Source of the DNA: Tilletia caries
Taxonomy: Eukaryota; Basidiomycota; Exobasidiomycetes; Tilletiales; Tilletiaceae
NCBI GenBank assembly: GCA_032718865.1
Contig: JALUTQ010000038.1
Coordinates: 1-64,000 of the forward strand
Length of the DNA: 64,000 nt
Direction: 5' to 3'
The notes beneath the pieces are model-generated. The model made no database searches. It worked only from the letters and a program-made list of their open reading frames with translations, and was not told the origin of the DNA. Of the stretch, positions 1 to 10,844 are shown piece after piece; the first letter of the stretch is position 1; each line of letters begins with the position of its first letter. The position numbers and the translations under genes are program-made.

Positions 1-1700
1 GGGAATGCGTGCGAAAGGTCGAACTTCTTGATGAACTTGTCAAAGCCCTCGGGCTTAAGCGGACTTGGTGATAGGGCAAGACTGGCAACCATGCTCAGCC
101 TTCCCACAGAGGGAGCACTCGTGGAGTCCGTATGGACACTTGTCGCCTTTGCTGTCGCATCCTCTCGTGAGGTTGTAGCGGTGGCAGATGACTTGACCAT
201 CTGATGCTCGGCAGAGCTTGTTGGTCGCATTTCTCTTGGCGTACCCGTCCTTTCCGTCCGGGCCTTTGTTGCACTCCTCGAGGTTGTGCTTGGCGCGGCT
301 GCCACATTGGAAGCAAGCACCTCCCTGCTGTGGCTTCTTGCCGGGGGTGCTTGTCGGAAAGGGCTTGTTGGATGATGATGCCGACGCCTTGCCTTGCTTG
401 GGGGCATCCTGAGTTGGGGCCGATGGGGCGGGGAGCGCACGGCGCATGTCCATGGCGTCCTTGGTCCGGCGCCAGATCCGATCCTGCCACACACTTGGGT
501 CAGGTCGATCTCCGTATGGCGAGTTGTAGTACTCCTGTCGCAGCTTGTCCACGTACAGGGCCAGGTATTCCCAGCTCGACTCGCGGTCCGCGTATTCACT
601 TTCGCGGACCATCTCCCAGCCATCCTGCCAGGCGCGCTTCTCGGTGCGAATCCACTCCTTCGCCTCCCCGACAGTCTCAAGGACCAGCTTGTCGTATATC
701 TTGAACAGTATCTTGAACGCCGATGACATTTCTTGATATGTCATGTAACAGTCCTCTTTGCGATGACCACCGAGTTGGGCGGAAGCGCCGAAGGTGTCGA
801 GGAGCTTTGACAGGGCCGCAGTTGTTGCCGAGGCGACGTTGGCGTCCCGCGCGCGGCCAGCCTTGATGCCTTCTTGGGTGAAATGCCACAATGGCACATA
901 CATGCTGTTTCTGAGTTTGTTGAGTATGACCAACGAAGGCATGTCGACGGACGAACCACTCTGGGCGCCGGGCTTGAAGGGCGCGCCCTTCATGATGAGA
1001 GGGTCGGACGCCGAGTGGTGAAGGGAATAGGCATCGAGGCGGGAGCGCTTGAGGTCTTGGATCTCCCGGGGCGAATGGCGCCTCTTAAGGGACTCCGTGA
1101 CTTCTTGTCGAGATTGAGCCTTAGTTGAAGACTCAGCAGCTGCTTTGCGGTAAGGGTTGATGCTGGCCCGTCGCTCCTCGTCGGCCTCCTCTTCCTTGGC
1201 AATGTTGGCCTCGAAGTCGAGGGCCCGGGAGATGGCGGCCTGACGCGTCTTTGGCGACATGTCGTCGAAGAGAGCCGTAAACTCGTTGAGTTGCATGGCG
1301 CGGACTTGTTCCGGGCGCGACTTGACGATCGGCTCCATGAACCGCTTCGGAGGGGTTGAGGGCGCGGTGACGGGGGGGCCTCGTGTTGGTCTCCGAGGAC
1401 GGATGGCCGAGGCGAAATGCGCCGCTGTTTGCCCTTGTCTTGAGCCCCTTGCTCTTCGTCCTCCTCCTCCTCACCGAAGCCGTTGTCGGAATCCTCGACA
1501 TCGATGTCGAGCTGTCGGGACGCCGAAGGACCTCCTTGGTCAGCGCGAATGCGCTGTGCCTCCTTGAGGGAGGACTTGAACCCTGCCATGAGGGCGGCGG
1601 AAGCTTGTTGTGCTGTGGAAGGGGGTGCCGCACCGGCAGCTTGCTGGGAAGTCGGAGGGGGAAGGGCGTGTTCGCCTGACGGATTGTCCGTCATGTTGAG
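1..1700 (-). mobile_element. 3'-truncated (by window edge) retroelement with Gag-like ORF
   Basis: The first 1.7 kb reads as the 5' coding part of a retroelement on the minus strand. A Gag-like ORF with zinc-binding Cys/His clusters ends near base 55. A second frame is open from there to the window edge (LKPEGFDKFIKKFD...), so a downstream ORF starts at or overlaps the Gag stop and leaves the window. No LTR or terminal repeat is seen upstream, so the 5' boundary is a guess. The class (LTR, DIRS-like or other) cannot be settled because no reverse transcriptase or integrase lies in the window. Confidence 0.55.
55..1338 (-). CDS. Gag-like zinc-finger protein of a retroelement
   Basis: The ORF is 427 aa from the first in-frame ATG. 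The N-terminal two thirds are charged and helical and contain a Trp/Tyr-rich stretch (WEYLALYVDKLRQEYY), as in nucleocapsid precursors. The C-terminus has a CX2C knuckle (CFQCGSRAKHNLEEC) followed by a CCCH-like cluster (CHRYN...C...CPYG) and a last CX2CX4HX3C group, resembling fungal retroelement Gag proteins. The frame is open upstream of this ATG, and a separate N-terminal frame starting with MTDNPSGEH at 1694 runs into it with an offset at a run of seven G (1372-1378). The true product may therefore start at 1694 and be interrupted by an indel. No host function is proposed. Confidence 0.5.
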   Translation of the reverse strand: MEPIVKSRPEQVRAMQLNEFTALFDDMSPKTRQAAISRALDFEANIAKEEEADEERRASINPYRKAAAESSTKAQSRQEVTESLKRRHSPREIQDLKRSRLDAYSLHHSASDPLIMKGAPFKPGAQSGSSVDMPSLVILNKLRNSMYVPLWHFTQEGIKAGRARDANVASATTAALSKLLDTFGASAQLGGHRKEDCYMTYQEMSSAFKILFKIYDKLVLETVGEAKEWIRTEKRAWQDGWEMVRESEYADRESSWEYLALYVDKLRQEYYNSPYGDRPDPSVWQDRIWRRTKDAMDMRRALPAPSAPTQDAPKQGKASASSSNKPFPTSTPGKKPQQGGACFQCGSRAKHNLEECNKGPDGKDGYAKRNATNKLCRASDGQVICHRYNLTRGCDSKGDKCPYGLHECSLCGKAEHGCQSCPITKSA

Positions 1701-2068
1701 TTGCAGCCTGTGAAGAAAGATGTATGTATGTGTGTGTGTGTATAGGATGGGAGAAGAAAGAAGTATCAAATGGATACGATGGCTGCGATTCGCAAGCTGT
1801 CGGTGAGGCAGGTGATGGTGAGCAAGGTGAGCGATGTGCTCAACTTTTCATCCACCTGACCGCGTGACGCGACGCGCGTCACGCTTATCGGTCCGACAGC
1901 ACATTTTCGCGTACTCGCAGCCGAGGACGCACGACAGCCGCACAAGGAGGCTGACGCAACACTTGTCTCACTGCTCCCGACCCCGAGAACCGGTATTGGA
2001 ACTGCGCTGCGCTCAGACCGCTCCCGTCCGGCATTCGGCAGAAACCTTCCTGAAACTCACAAGTCACA
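1695..2068. other. Intergenic, shared upstream region of the retroelement and DGK1
   Basis: About 370 bases with no supported gene. They hold a short TG-rich tract (about 1722-1742) and a perfect dyad at 1862-1884 with 10-base arms (GCGTGACGCG, 3-base centre, then its complement). The stretch should contain the DGK1 promoter and 5' UTR. Confidence 0.5.
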
Positions 2069-2319
2069 ATGCCACGCAAAAGCCACGCTCGGTCCGGATC
2101 CAAGGCCGGGCCCAGTGCGTCTGCTCCTGGCGCCAGTCCGGTCCTTCCCCAGCGGTCGTCGTCCATCGCTGCGTCGCCCTCCTCGACACCGCCAGCACAA
2201 GAAGAAGTGAACACCACCGCCCTCCCGGCTTCGTACCACAACTTGACCTCTCTCACCGCGAAGGCAGAGGCCATCATGTCTGACAACAACAGCAGCAGCA
2301 ACAACGGCGGCGACTTGCA

Positions 2320-2353
<34 letters not shown>

Positions 2354-3874
2354 GCGACTTCCACCGCCATCTCTTCCTCCCCTTCATCCACATCCACCAC
2401 CTCCCCATCAGCTCCAGTCATCCGACACGTCCGCAGACCCTCCATCCCCGAAAAGTCAGTCGCCGTCCTGCGCGCCCTCAGCCGCAGCCCGTCCCAAGAC
2501 GATGACCACTACTTCCACGTCGCTGGTCTGACTGCCATCAACAATGGCAATAGCAATGGAAACGGAAATGGTCATGTAGTCGAGAAGGTTCCGGAACGCG
2601 TCACGAGCCCGGCATTGGGCGCGGGCGCGGGCGCGGGCGCGGGCGGCGTCAAGCCTAAGGGACGCTTCCCTACGCCTTTGATCACGGAGAAGCCGCGAAA
2701 AGTCTTCCACGTGAGTTTTCTCTTGCACCATGTCTCCATCCCTCTCAGTTCAAACAGAGCTCACAATTCCCCATACTTGATCACAGTCCTCTATAGGGTT
2801 CCTCGTCCTCGGCCTGTACCTCTCCCACGCCGACATCGCACTGATCGTGCGCGGCCTGTCCTACTTCCTCGGCATCGTCGTCACCGCGGACGTGATCCGG
2901 CTGAACTACGCGCCCTTTGAGCGCGTGTATGAGAACACGCTGGGGTTCTTGATGAGGGAGTCCGAGAAGACGAAGGTGAATGGGGTTGTTTTTTATCTAG
3001 TGGGGACTGTTGCTGCGCTTAGGCTGTTTCCGGAGGATGTGGCTTGTGTGGGGATCATGACGCTTTCTTGGTGAGTCTTTGCTTTCTACAGGGGTTGAGT
3101 AGGTGTGGTTATGCCTAACTGACAATCTTTTTTGTTTTGTAATGGTATAGGGCGGACACGGCCGCCTCGCTCTTCGGACGCATGTTCGGCTCCTTCACCC
3201 CTCCCCTGCCCTCCCCACCCTTCGCCTCCCGCAAGAGTCTGGCAGGCTTCATCGCAGCCGCCCTCACCGGCGCAGGGATAGCCGCCCTCTTCTGGGGCAC
3301 CGACATCGCCTCCACCGGCGAGCGTGCCATGGGTTTGAGCTGGTTGGGCAACCTGTCTTCAGCGGCAGGGGGGATCGACCCGGGCGCGACGTTTGGTACG
3401 GCTGCTGTTGGGACGGGGTGGATGGGGTTCGGGAGGGGGTTTATGCCTAGGCCTAGGGTGGCCGGTGTTGGGGCTGTGCTGGCGAAGGCGGCGGAGGCTG
3501 CGTCGGGCGCGGCTCAGTCTGCTTCTGCCTCGTCTTCTGGGACGCTGTCGAGTTGGTTCTTCGGCAAGGCCAGCTCGGCTGCTTCGGGCGCGGCGTCTGG
3601 TCTTGCGTCTGCTTCGAACTTGGTCCCTTCCTCCACTCCGCTTGCAGCGGGCAAGGTCGTACCCTCGATGCCGCTCTGGTTGCTCAGTCTCTCCACGGGC
3701 CTCGTCGCTGCTGTGGCCGAGTCGCTCGAGCTCGGCGGGTTGGACGATAACCTTACGTTGCCTTTGATGAGCGCGGCTGGGATTACGGGGGTGCTGTATG
3801 CCTGGGGACGGGTGGGCGAGTGGGTGTTGAATGGCTCTGGGGCGGGCTTGGTGGAGAGCGTCTTGGGTCGTTGA
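2069..3874 (+). CDS. DGK1: CTP-dependent diacylglycerol kinase (Dgk1/Hsd1 family)
   Basis: Three exons (2069-2710, 2787-3070, 3151-3874) encode 549 aa. Residues 1-205 are a disordered Ser/Asn-rich tail with an Asn/Ser repeat and a Gly/Ala run. The membrane domain starts at KVFHSSIGF, made by joining exons 1 and 2; choosing the acceptor at 2786 rather than the AG at 2798 restores this family motif. It continues through DVIRLNYAPFERVYE and WADTAASLFGR to RKSLAGFIAA, all typical of Dgk1, which phosphorylates diacylglycerol with CTP in the ER/nuclear membrane and opposes phosphatidate phosphatase. A long Ala/Gly/Ser-rich stretch follows RKSLAGF before the last hydrophobic segments and looks like a lineage insertion. 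The start ATG has a good context (CACAATG). The family call is strong; the length of the N-terminal tail is unverified. Confidence 0.85.
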
Positions 3875-4701
3875 AGGCCTGAAGGAGCGGGATCCGACGT
3901 CCAAACTTATAACAGGTCTCAACACACCCCATCTCTACGCGTCGCGGACGTCGCCCGAACGCGTCGGACCGCGGACGTGCCTACTTTAATCAAAATGTCG
4001 ACAAATAAGGAACCGTATGTCCCTGAACGAAGCATCTTCCTCTACCTTACAGTCTTCTTTCCTTTCCTATCTCTCTCTCGTTCCTTCTCCCTCTCCCTTT
4101 CACTCTCTCTTCCACTTCAAGTGTACATGAACATCTGCCTGTGTTCGCCTCCTCTTGCTTATCGATACCCCCAACTCTTTTCCCCAACCCCTCCCAAGCT
4201 TTCCGGGAACGCTGCCCTCCCTTCCCGCCATGCCAATAGAATCGGCCTTCTTCACTTCGACGTGACGCAGACCGGTTCGAACGGATTTCCGTGGGGGTGT
4301 GCTTTATTTTCGGTCGGTGTGCAGGTGGGGGAATGAAGGGGGTTGTAGTAATACAGAGCGGTTAAGCGGAGAAAGGGCGGTCGCCAGGGGTTCCGTGTTG
4401 GGGCCTTGAAGAAGGGTTTCGAGTGTGAGAGCCTCCTCCAGGCCTTCGTGGAGGGCTAGGATGAGGCGGGTGTCTGTGCGCGTTTTTGCGAAGATTTGAG
4501 GTCGGGAGGGCGGGCGCACTGACTCTAGAGAATCTGTGATAAGGCGGGAATGAAGAGGCAGAAGAGAAGGTGTTGAGCAAGTTTAAGGCGGAGCTCGAGT
4601 ATATATACAGACTCACCTCGTTCCGCTCCGAAGACGTGGACCTTAACAAGGGCGGTGGTGGGGGGTATTCTTGCTCGTTCCTCCCCAAAAAGTGAGCTCG
4701 C
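3875..4701. other. Intergenic/UTR between two convergent genes
   Basis: About 830 bases. Pyrimidine-rich (CTCTCT) tracts occur at 4060-4125. A start-like ATGTCGACAAATAAG followed by a GTATGT donor sits at 3994-4021, but I could not find a continuing exon. The 4362-4701 part is probably the 3' UTR of the minus-strand DUF1748 gene. Nothing else is supported. Confidence 0.4.
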
Positions 4702-4926
4702 TCATGAAAGGACAGGCTTGACAAAGTACCTGCTAGCATGTGCAGCGGCCATCAAGCTATCGAACGTGAACTCGCCAAAGCCGAGGAATTTTCCGGTCAG
4801 GTCCCGGGGCGTTCCCTCGGGGATCTGGGTCAGGTCGGGCGCGAGGCCGGATGTGCGCTTGACGCCGGCGAGGACGGTGGAGAGGAGGACTGCGTCGACG
4901 CTGTAGTGGAAGATCCGGCTGAGCAT
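4702..4926 (-). CDS. Small DUF1748 family protein
   Basis: A 74-aa ORF beginning MLSRIFHYSVDAVLLSTVLA and running through AGVKRTSGL to GFGEFTFDS. This matches the DUF1748 family of short fungal proteins (about 75 aa) by its conserved N-terminal helix, the GVKR/TGL segment and the (G)E-F-x-FD motif. The function of the family is not known to me; the first 25 residues form one amphipathic or hydrophobic helix, so a membrane association is possible. The frame is open upstream to an ATG at 5028, but the internal ATG at 4926 gives the family-standard length and start. A GTACTT donor near the end leaves open a different last exon. Confidence 0.7.
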   Translation of the reverse strand: MLSRIFHYSVDAVLLSTVLAGVKRTSGLAPDLTQIPEGTPRDLTGKFLGFGEFTFDSLMAAAHASRYFVKPVLS

Positions 4927-5179
4927 TGCTTTGGTTGAGTAAGGGCGACGAGGGCGAGGACGGGGACGGGATGGCGGGATGGCGGGAGCTGGATGTCGAG
5001 GTGAGAGTGCTTGAGCTCCTCCAGGCATGACGAGGCTGAGGAAGGGCGGGAGTGGTTGTTGCTATGCAGCGGGCCATCGCCTCACTCACTCACTCAGTAT
5101 ATGCAGCAAGGAGATCAACAAGAACAGCATCGACATTCGACAGGACGGCCACCACTCAGTACTCAGCTCACAACCAACA

Positions 5180-5237
5180 ATGGCCTTCAGCTTCGGAGCT
5201 CCAGCAGCAGCGCCCGCCAGCTCGGCGACGACGGCCA

Positions 5238-5268
<31 letters not shown>

Positions 5269-6941
5269 ATCCTCAGCAGGCTTCTCCTTCGGGAACACAG
5301 CTCCTCAGCCCAACACCCAGCCAGCATCATCAACAGGGACAGCAGGAAGCTCTCTCTTCGGCGGGCAAGCTGCTGCGCCTGCTTCGTCGGGATTCAGTCT
5401 TTTTGGCGCTAAGCCTGCTGCGACGACGACTACGTCCGCACCTACCGCTTCTGGCGCGACAGCTACGAACTCGCTCTTTGGGTCGAAACCTGCGCCTGCG
5501 GGAGGGCTGTTCGGCGCGGGTGCTTCTACTGCTCAGCCTGCTGCTTCTAATTCCCTCTTTGGACAAGCGCAGCAAGGGGCTGCGGCGCAGGGTAGTACCA
5601 CGGCATCACAGCAACAACAGCAACAACAGCAGCAGCAGCAGCAACAACAACAACAAGCCCTCCTCTCCCCCTCCTCCCAACTCCGAAAACTAGGAAACCC
5701 ACTCTCCCCCCAACTAGCCTACATTTACGACGCCTGGAACACCTCCAACCCGTCCACCTGTGCCTTCCTGTACTACTTCTACAACAATGTGGGAGCGGAA
5801 GCTGTGCAGGCGCTGTTGGCGCAGGCGGGGCAGGGAGGGTGGGGGAGCATGCGGATGATGGAGATGGTTAGGAGACGGGATGCGGGGGGGAATGTGAATG
5901 ATGCGCTGTGGGAGGCGGCTGTTAGGCAGAATCCGGATCCGACGCGGTACGTCCCCCTCTCCCTCTCTCGTTCCTCGCTTTCTTGGCCCTGTTGGAAGAA
6001 CTGACACCTGCCTTCTATGTATTGCTTTGATATACACAAAACAGCCTCGTCCCCGTCCTAGCAGTAGGCTTCCCCGACCTCGCCAAACGGCGCGCAGCCC
6101 AAGAAGCCGAGTCTGCCCGGATCGCCTCCACCCTGTCCCAATCTTCGCAACGCACCGACGCCCTCCTCAAGGCGCACACCCTGGGCAACGCGGCCCGGCT
6201 GGGGAACGCGCAGCGGAGACAGGTTGTGCTGCATGCGAGGATTTTGGGGTTGGTTCGGAGGTATTGGAGGATGTTGGAGGGGGGCAAGGCGGGGCTTGTG
6301 GGGGGTGGTGCGGGTGCGGGTGCGGGTGGGCTTGGGATCGGTGGGTCTTCGGGTGCTGGCTTGGGTGCGAGTTCCGGTGGGGGAGCTCAGTCGGCCGATT
6401 GGCAGAGGCAGGACGAACGCACGAGGGAGGTGTTGGAGATGTGCAATGCGGTCCTCAACGGCTCAGGCTCGGGATCGGGATCGGGATCGGGATCTTCAGG
6501 GGAGCTCTCACTCTGGAACGGCGGTGGACAGGGTGCCGGTGTCGGTTCGAACGAGCAAGGGCCCCCACTGGCGGCCAAGTTGGCGGAGCTTTGGCCGAAG
6601 GTTGCTAACTTGAGTGCGAGGAGGGCGGCGAAGGCTGCTTCTGCGGGCGCTGGGGGCTTTTCCTCTTCGTCGACGGCGGCGGGACAGCAACCGAATAGGA
6701 ATTGGGCGGTGGTTGATCAGGAGGGAGTGGAGGAAGTTGCGCAGGTGAGTCCCATTTTCCTTCCAGGATTGCTAAGTGGGTCTTCGATCTGTGAACTCAC
6801 CCCTTCCCTCCTTTCCTTACGCAGATTCTCGCGTCGCAGCAAGCTGGTCTTTCGCACCTTACGCAGACGCTGAATCAGGATCGGGCCATTGTGAGCGCGC
6901 TGGGCGAGATGCTCAAGGGCGTGCGGATCGTCGCGAATTAG
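5180..6941 (+). CDS. NUP57: Nucleoporin Nup57/Nup54-type FG nucleoporin
   Basis: Three exons (5180-5946, 6045-6744, 6825-6941) encode 527 aa. The first ~150 residues are an FG-repeat region (SFG, SLFG, GLFGAG motifs in a Ser/Thr/Ala/Pro background). A polyglutamine run (bases ~5608-5656) separates it from the folded part. The conserved block LAYIYDAWNTSNPSTCAFLY and the later QRRQVVLHARILGLVRRY and coiled-coil C-terminus are typical of Nup57/Nup54, which forms the central channel complex with Nup62/Nsp1 and Nup58/Nup49. A Gly/Ser low-complexity insert lies between the coiled-coil pieces (bases ~6290-6510). Joins use GTACGT..ACAG and GTGAGT..GCAG and keep the frame. The start is the ATG in CAACAATGG. 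Confidence 0.88.
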
Positions 6942-7298
6942 AAGTCGACCTACAGCCGGGGGCCCTACGTACGTACTGTCTGCGCTTTCGCGTCGCATTC
7001 ATCATCCCTCAATCAACTACAATCCAACACACTTCCACCTGTGTCGCTGGGCGAGTCTCGAAACGCGCGAGGTTGATAATATTATGGTGATAGAAGGCGA
7101 GATATGTAAAGCAGAGGGGATGGGATTGGTCCGGCAATCCGAGATGGGAGAAGTGAGGTCCGAGTGTATATATGTATGTACGGGATAGAAAGCAAAAGCG
7201 AGAGTGAGAAAGCGAAGGACGAAAGGAGTGAAAACGGAGGAAGGAGTGTGTGTAGTGGGCCGAAGCGGGGTGTCCAGGATCGAGGTGTTGAAGGAGAT
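6942..7298. other. 3' intergenic region of two convergent genes
   Basis: About 360 bases between the NUP57 stop and the stop of the minus-strand gene. I see no ORF, repeat or RNA; it should hold the two 3' UTRs. Confidence 0.4.
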
Positions 7299-8144
7299 CT
7301 ACTGATCCTTGAAGTAGGCCCGAAGCGCGCCCTTCTGATAGGCAAAGCGGACGTCAATGCCGTCATGCTCCAACCTCGGATTGACATTCTCGAACGCCCA
7401 TCGATTGACCTGATCCCTCAACGGCGTATTCCCCACACACTTATTATCAATCAGCACGCACCCAAGGCCACCCAACAAAATGCCCAAGCCACAGCACAGC
7501 AGTCCTTTATTCCGCTGCGAGTCTGCGCGGATGGAGCATGCGAAGTGTTGGATCTGGATCAGGCGGGACTCGTCGAGGCCGCGTTGAGCGAGTGGAGGCG
7601 GGAACACGCGCGGGCCGGAGACGAGCGGGTCGTAGTACTGATTTGGCTTTGTGGGCGTGGACGGGTACCAGGGGCTGAGGAGGGGGAAGGTGATGAATGC
7701 GTTGTACGCCGACGGTACGCCGACGCCCTTTGTGGGACCCGTGGCTGGGACGGCTTCCCGCCCGTTCGGTGATGTGGGTCCGCGACCGCTGGCGGTGTAG
7801 GAGTCGTCGATTGTGGAGTATCCGCGGGCGTTTGTGTTTGTGGGAGGGGCGGCGTTGTTGTATGCGTCTGTGTAGTCGTGCTGACCGTTGGTGGTGGTGT
7901 GTGGGTTCGGGTATGGGTCGGAGGGCGGGTAGGAGGCCATCTTGCTGGATGAGGCGGGGGGCAGGAAGGTGTTGGCTTGCTGTGTGGTTGAGGAGGAGGG
8001 AGGGCTGTATGGGATGGGGAGGGGCTTCTGCTGGGAGCGGTAGGGGGAGTGCTGTGCCGGTGCTGGTGCTGGTGCTGGTGTTGCGACTTCTCTGTATGGG
8101 GGAACGTCCTCGGTGGTGTACGGCAGTCTTCCTTGCTTCTCCAT
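7299..8144 (-). CDS. Uncharacterised proline-rich protein with one membrane segment
   Basis: A single-exon 281-aa ORF starting MEKQGRLPYTTEDVPPYRE. I do not recognise the family. The first ~150 residues are Pro/Ser/Thr/Gln-rich and disordered. A folded-looking part follows (SAYNAFITFPLLSPWYPSTP, then YYDPLVSGPRVFPPP). It contains one strongly hydrophobic Gly/Cys-rich helix (KGLLCCGLGILLGGLGCVLI) and a short charged tail ending YFKDQ. This suggests a membrane-anchored or palmitoylatable protein with a cytosolic proline-rich arm. The ORF is open upstream to 8366, but the ATG at 8144 begins the conserved-looking part. It is divergent from the prpD gene with 430 bases between. Confidence 0.6.
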   Translation of the reverse strand: MEKQGRLPYTTEDVPPYREVATPAPAPAPAQHSPYRSQQKPLPIPYSPPSSSTTQQANTFLPPASSSKMASYPPSDPYPNPHTTTNGQHDYTDAYNNAAPPTNTNARGYSTIDDSYTASGRGPTSPNGREAVPATGPTKGVGVPSAYNAFITFPLLSPWYPSTPTKPNQYYDPLVSGPRVFPPPLAQRGLDESRLIQIQHFACSIRADSQRNKGLLCCGLGILLGGLGCVLIDNKCVGNTPLRDQVNRWAFENVNPRLEHDGIDVRFAYQKGALRAYFKDQ

Positions 8145-8575
8145 ATATGTATCACAGCGGGGGGCGGGCGAGTCAGCGAGCGGGGTGCGCGTGTGTGGGT
8201 CTGTCGGTGTCGAGGGCGAGTTCGAGGATCTCCACAGCTGGAGGCGAGGCGAGGCGAGCGGGTGGAAACTGGAAAGTGGTAAGCGAGGTTGGGGATAAAC
8301 CACGTGGGAGTGAGTGTGAGTGCGGACTGCGGAGAGAGTGAGATCTGCACGTGACTCCCTCGGCACTCGGCTTCGGCCATTGAATTGGAGCGAGCGCGAG
8401 CTGAACCGGCTTCGGGTTCGGCGTCCATCCCTCGCTCCCTCAGAAGATCGACAGCCTCGCCCTCAAGAAGGATCCCTTCCATCCTCGCGCTTCATCACCA
8501 CCGATCTGACATCTCCCCCTACCCGCACCCTTTCCTCCTCTCACTACCCCCCCGTCCCACCCTCTTCTCCAGGTA
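8145..8575. other. Divergent promoter region (proline-rich protein / prpD)
   Basis: About 430 bases between two divergent starts. The right half is strongly pyrimidine-rich (CTCCCC, CCTCCT) just before the prpD ATG, as in fungal core promoters. No specific site can be named. Confidence 0.4.
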
Positions 8576-10844
8576 ATGCCCCGCATCGCTACTGCCGCTC
8601 TCCCTCGCCTCGCCGGCTCACTCATCTCCTCCTCCTCCTCCGTCTCCTCCGTCTCCGCACCCGCAATCCGCGCATTCTCCATCGCAGCCGCATCTGCTGC
8701 CACCCGCTCCCACCAAAACTCCGCTGCTGCTACCACTGCCGCAGCTCGCATCCCTACCTCTCTCCGCGCTCTTTCGACCTCTGCTGTTTCCATGGGTGGT
8801 CACGGTGGTGAAGGTGTCGGCGAGGACAACGCTCGTCCTCCCTACGACCAGTGAGCATCCCTCTCCCTTCCTCATCCTGCTCTCTCATCTCCTCATAGCT
8901 GCTCATCTCTTTCCCTCTCTCCTTCGTCTCCAGGGTGGTCCAAGACATCGCCGACGTGAGTCTCAGTAGGTGTCCACAGCAGGTACCAAGTCAATGCTGA
9001 ATCTGCTCCCCCCATTCTCCTCCCCCTTTTTCTTCACACCCCGCCCAACGTCTCTCTCTGCAGTACGTCCACAAGTGAGTATGCCCCGTGCCCCCAACAG
9101 ACCTTATTCCGCACGTTCCCCCAAAAGCTTACTTCTGGGTCCGTGCCTCGCTTAGCTACGAGATCACCTCCGAGGTCGCCTACAACACCGCGCGTCTCTG
9201 TCTGCTCGACTCTCTCGGATGCGCGGTCGAGGCTCTCCACTTCCCCCAGGCCGTCTCCGTCCTTGGCCCCGTCGTGCCCGGCACCACCGTCCCCAACGGT
9301 GCTCGCGTGAGTTGGTCGATCGATCTCCCTCCAATACAGACGCGTCTCTAGTGACTAACATTCGCTCTGTTTCTTTCTTTACAGGTCATTGGTACCAACC
9401 ACGTCCTTGACCCTATCCGTGCCGCCTTCAACAACGGCGCCTTGATCCGCTGGCTCGACTTCAACGACACCTGGCTCGCTGCCGAGGTATGTTTCTCCAC
9501 AGCACATGCGCTCTAAGACGCGTCTCACAATTTCCTCCTCCTCTTCTTTTGCATCGTATAGTGGGGCCACCCCTCCGACAACCTCGGCTCCATCATCTCC
9601 GTCGCTGACTGGCTCTCCCGCACCGCCGTCGCCAACGGCAAGAAGCCCCTCACCGTCCAGGACATCCTCACCGCCGCCATCCAGGCCCACGAGATCCAGG
9701 GCAACCTCGCCATCGAGAACTCGTTCAACCGCGTCGGTCTGGACCACGTCCTCCTCGTCAAGGTCGCCTCTGCTGCCGTCGTCTCCAAGATGATCGGCAA
9801 CTCCCGCGACCAGACCGTCGATGTCATCTCCCAGGCTTTCGTTGATGGTCAGAGTCTCCGCACGTACCGTCACGCGCCCAACGCGTCCTCCCGCAAGTCC
9901 TGGGCTGCCGGAGATGCCTGCTCTCGCGCTGTTAACCTCGCCCTGCTCGTCCAGAAGGGTCAGCCCGGCCTGCCCAGTGTCCTCACCGCCAAGGTCTGGG
10001 GCTTCTACGACGTCCTCTTCAAGGGCAAGGAGTTCGCCTTCCAGCGCCCTTACACCTCCTACGTGATGGAGAACGTCCTCTTCAAGCTGGTTCCCGCCGA
10101 GTTCCACGCACAGACCGCCTGCGAGGCCGCCATCCTCGCCCACGCCGAGATGACCAAGGTCGGCAAGACGTCGGACGACATCGAGAAGGTGAAGCTCCTG
10201 ACCCAAGAGGCCGCCGTGCGAATCATCAGCAAGGCCGGCGCATTGCACAACTACGCCGACCGGGATCACTCGCTCCAGTACATGGTCGCTGTCTCGCTCA
10301 TGAACGGCAAGTTGACGCCGGACATGTACAACGATGACTATGCGGCGAACCCGAAGATTGACGAGTTGCGGGCCAAGATGGAGGTCAAGGAGGAGGGCCG
10401 GTACACGAAGGAGTACATGGAGCCGGAGAAGAGGAGCATTGGTAACTCGGTTGAGATCGTCTTTAAGGACGGTAGCACCATTGGGCCTATTGCGCTTGAC
10501 TACGTGAGTTTCTCCCCTCCTTCCCCCTTTTTTTCCCTTTGACTCCATGACTGAACGCGTGCCCTTCAATTAACGAAAAACACAGCCCGTCGGCCACGCC
10601 CGTCGTCGTGAGGAGGCCATCCCGCTCATTGCGAAGAAGCTGCGCAAGCACCTCGAGGGCCACTTTGACCAGGCGCGCGAGAGCAAGATCATGTCCCTTA
10701 TTGAGGACCACAAGGCGCTGACGGCGATGCCTGTTCCGGAGTTCGTTGACGTGAGTACAGAAATCTGGCCTTCTTTCAAGCGACGCAGGAGCTTTGCCTG
10801 ACTTTGGGGTCTTCCTTTCTCTGCAGCTCTGGCTCAAGGCTTGA
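8576..10844 (+). CDS. prpD: 2-methylcitrate dehydratase, mitochondrial (PrpD/MmgE family)
   Basis: Eight exons (8576-8850, 8934-8955, 9064-9074, 9156-9306, 9385-9486, 9562-10503, 10586-10750, 10827-10844) give 561 aa. The first ~70 residues are Ser/Ala/Arg-rich without acidic residues, a likely mitochondrial presequence. The mature part has [52 protein letters not shown] and [17 protein letters not shown], all characteristic of eukaryotic PrpD. The enzyme dehydrates 2-methylcitrate in the methylcitrate cycle, which disposes of propionyl-CoA. Exon 3 is only 11 bases (TACGTCCACAA) and encodes YVH plus part of N; without it the frame is lost. The ATG lies right after a pyrimidine tract. Confidence 0.93.
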
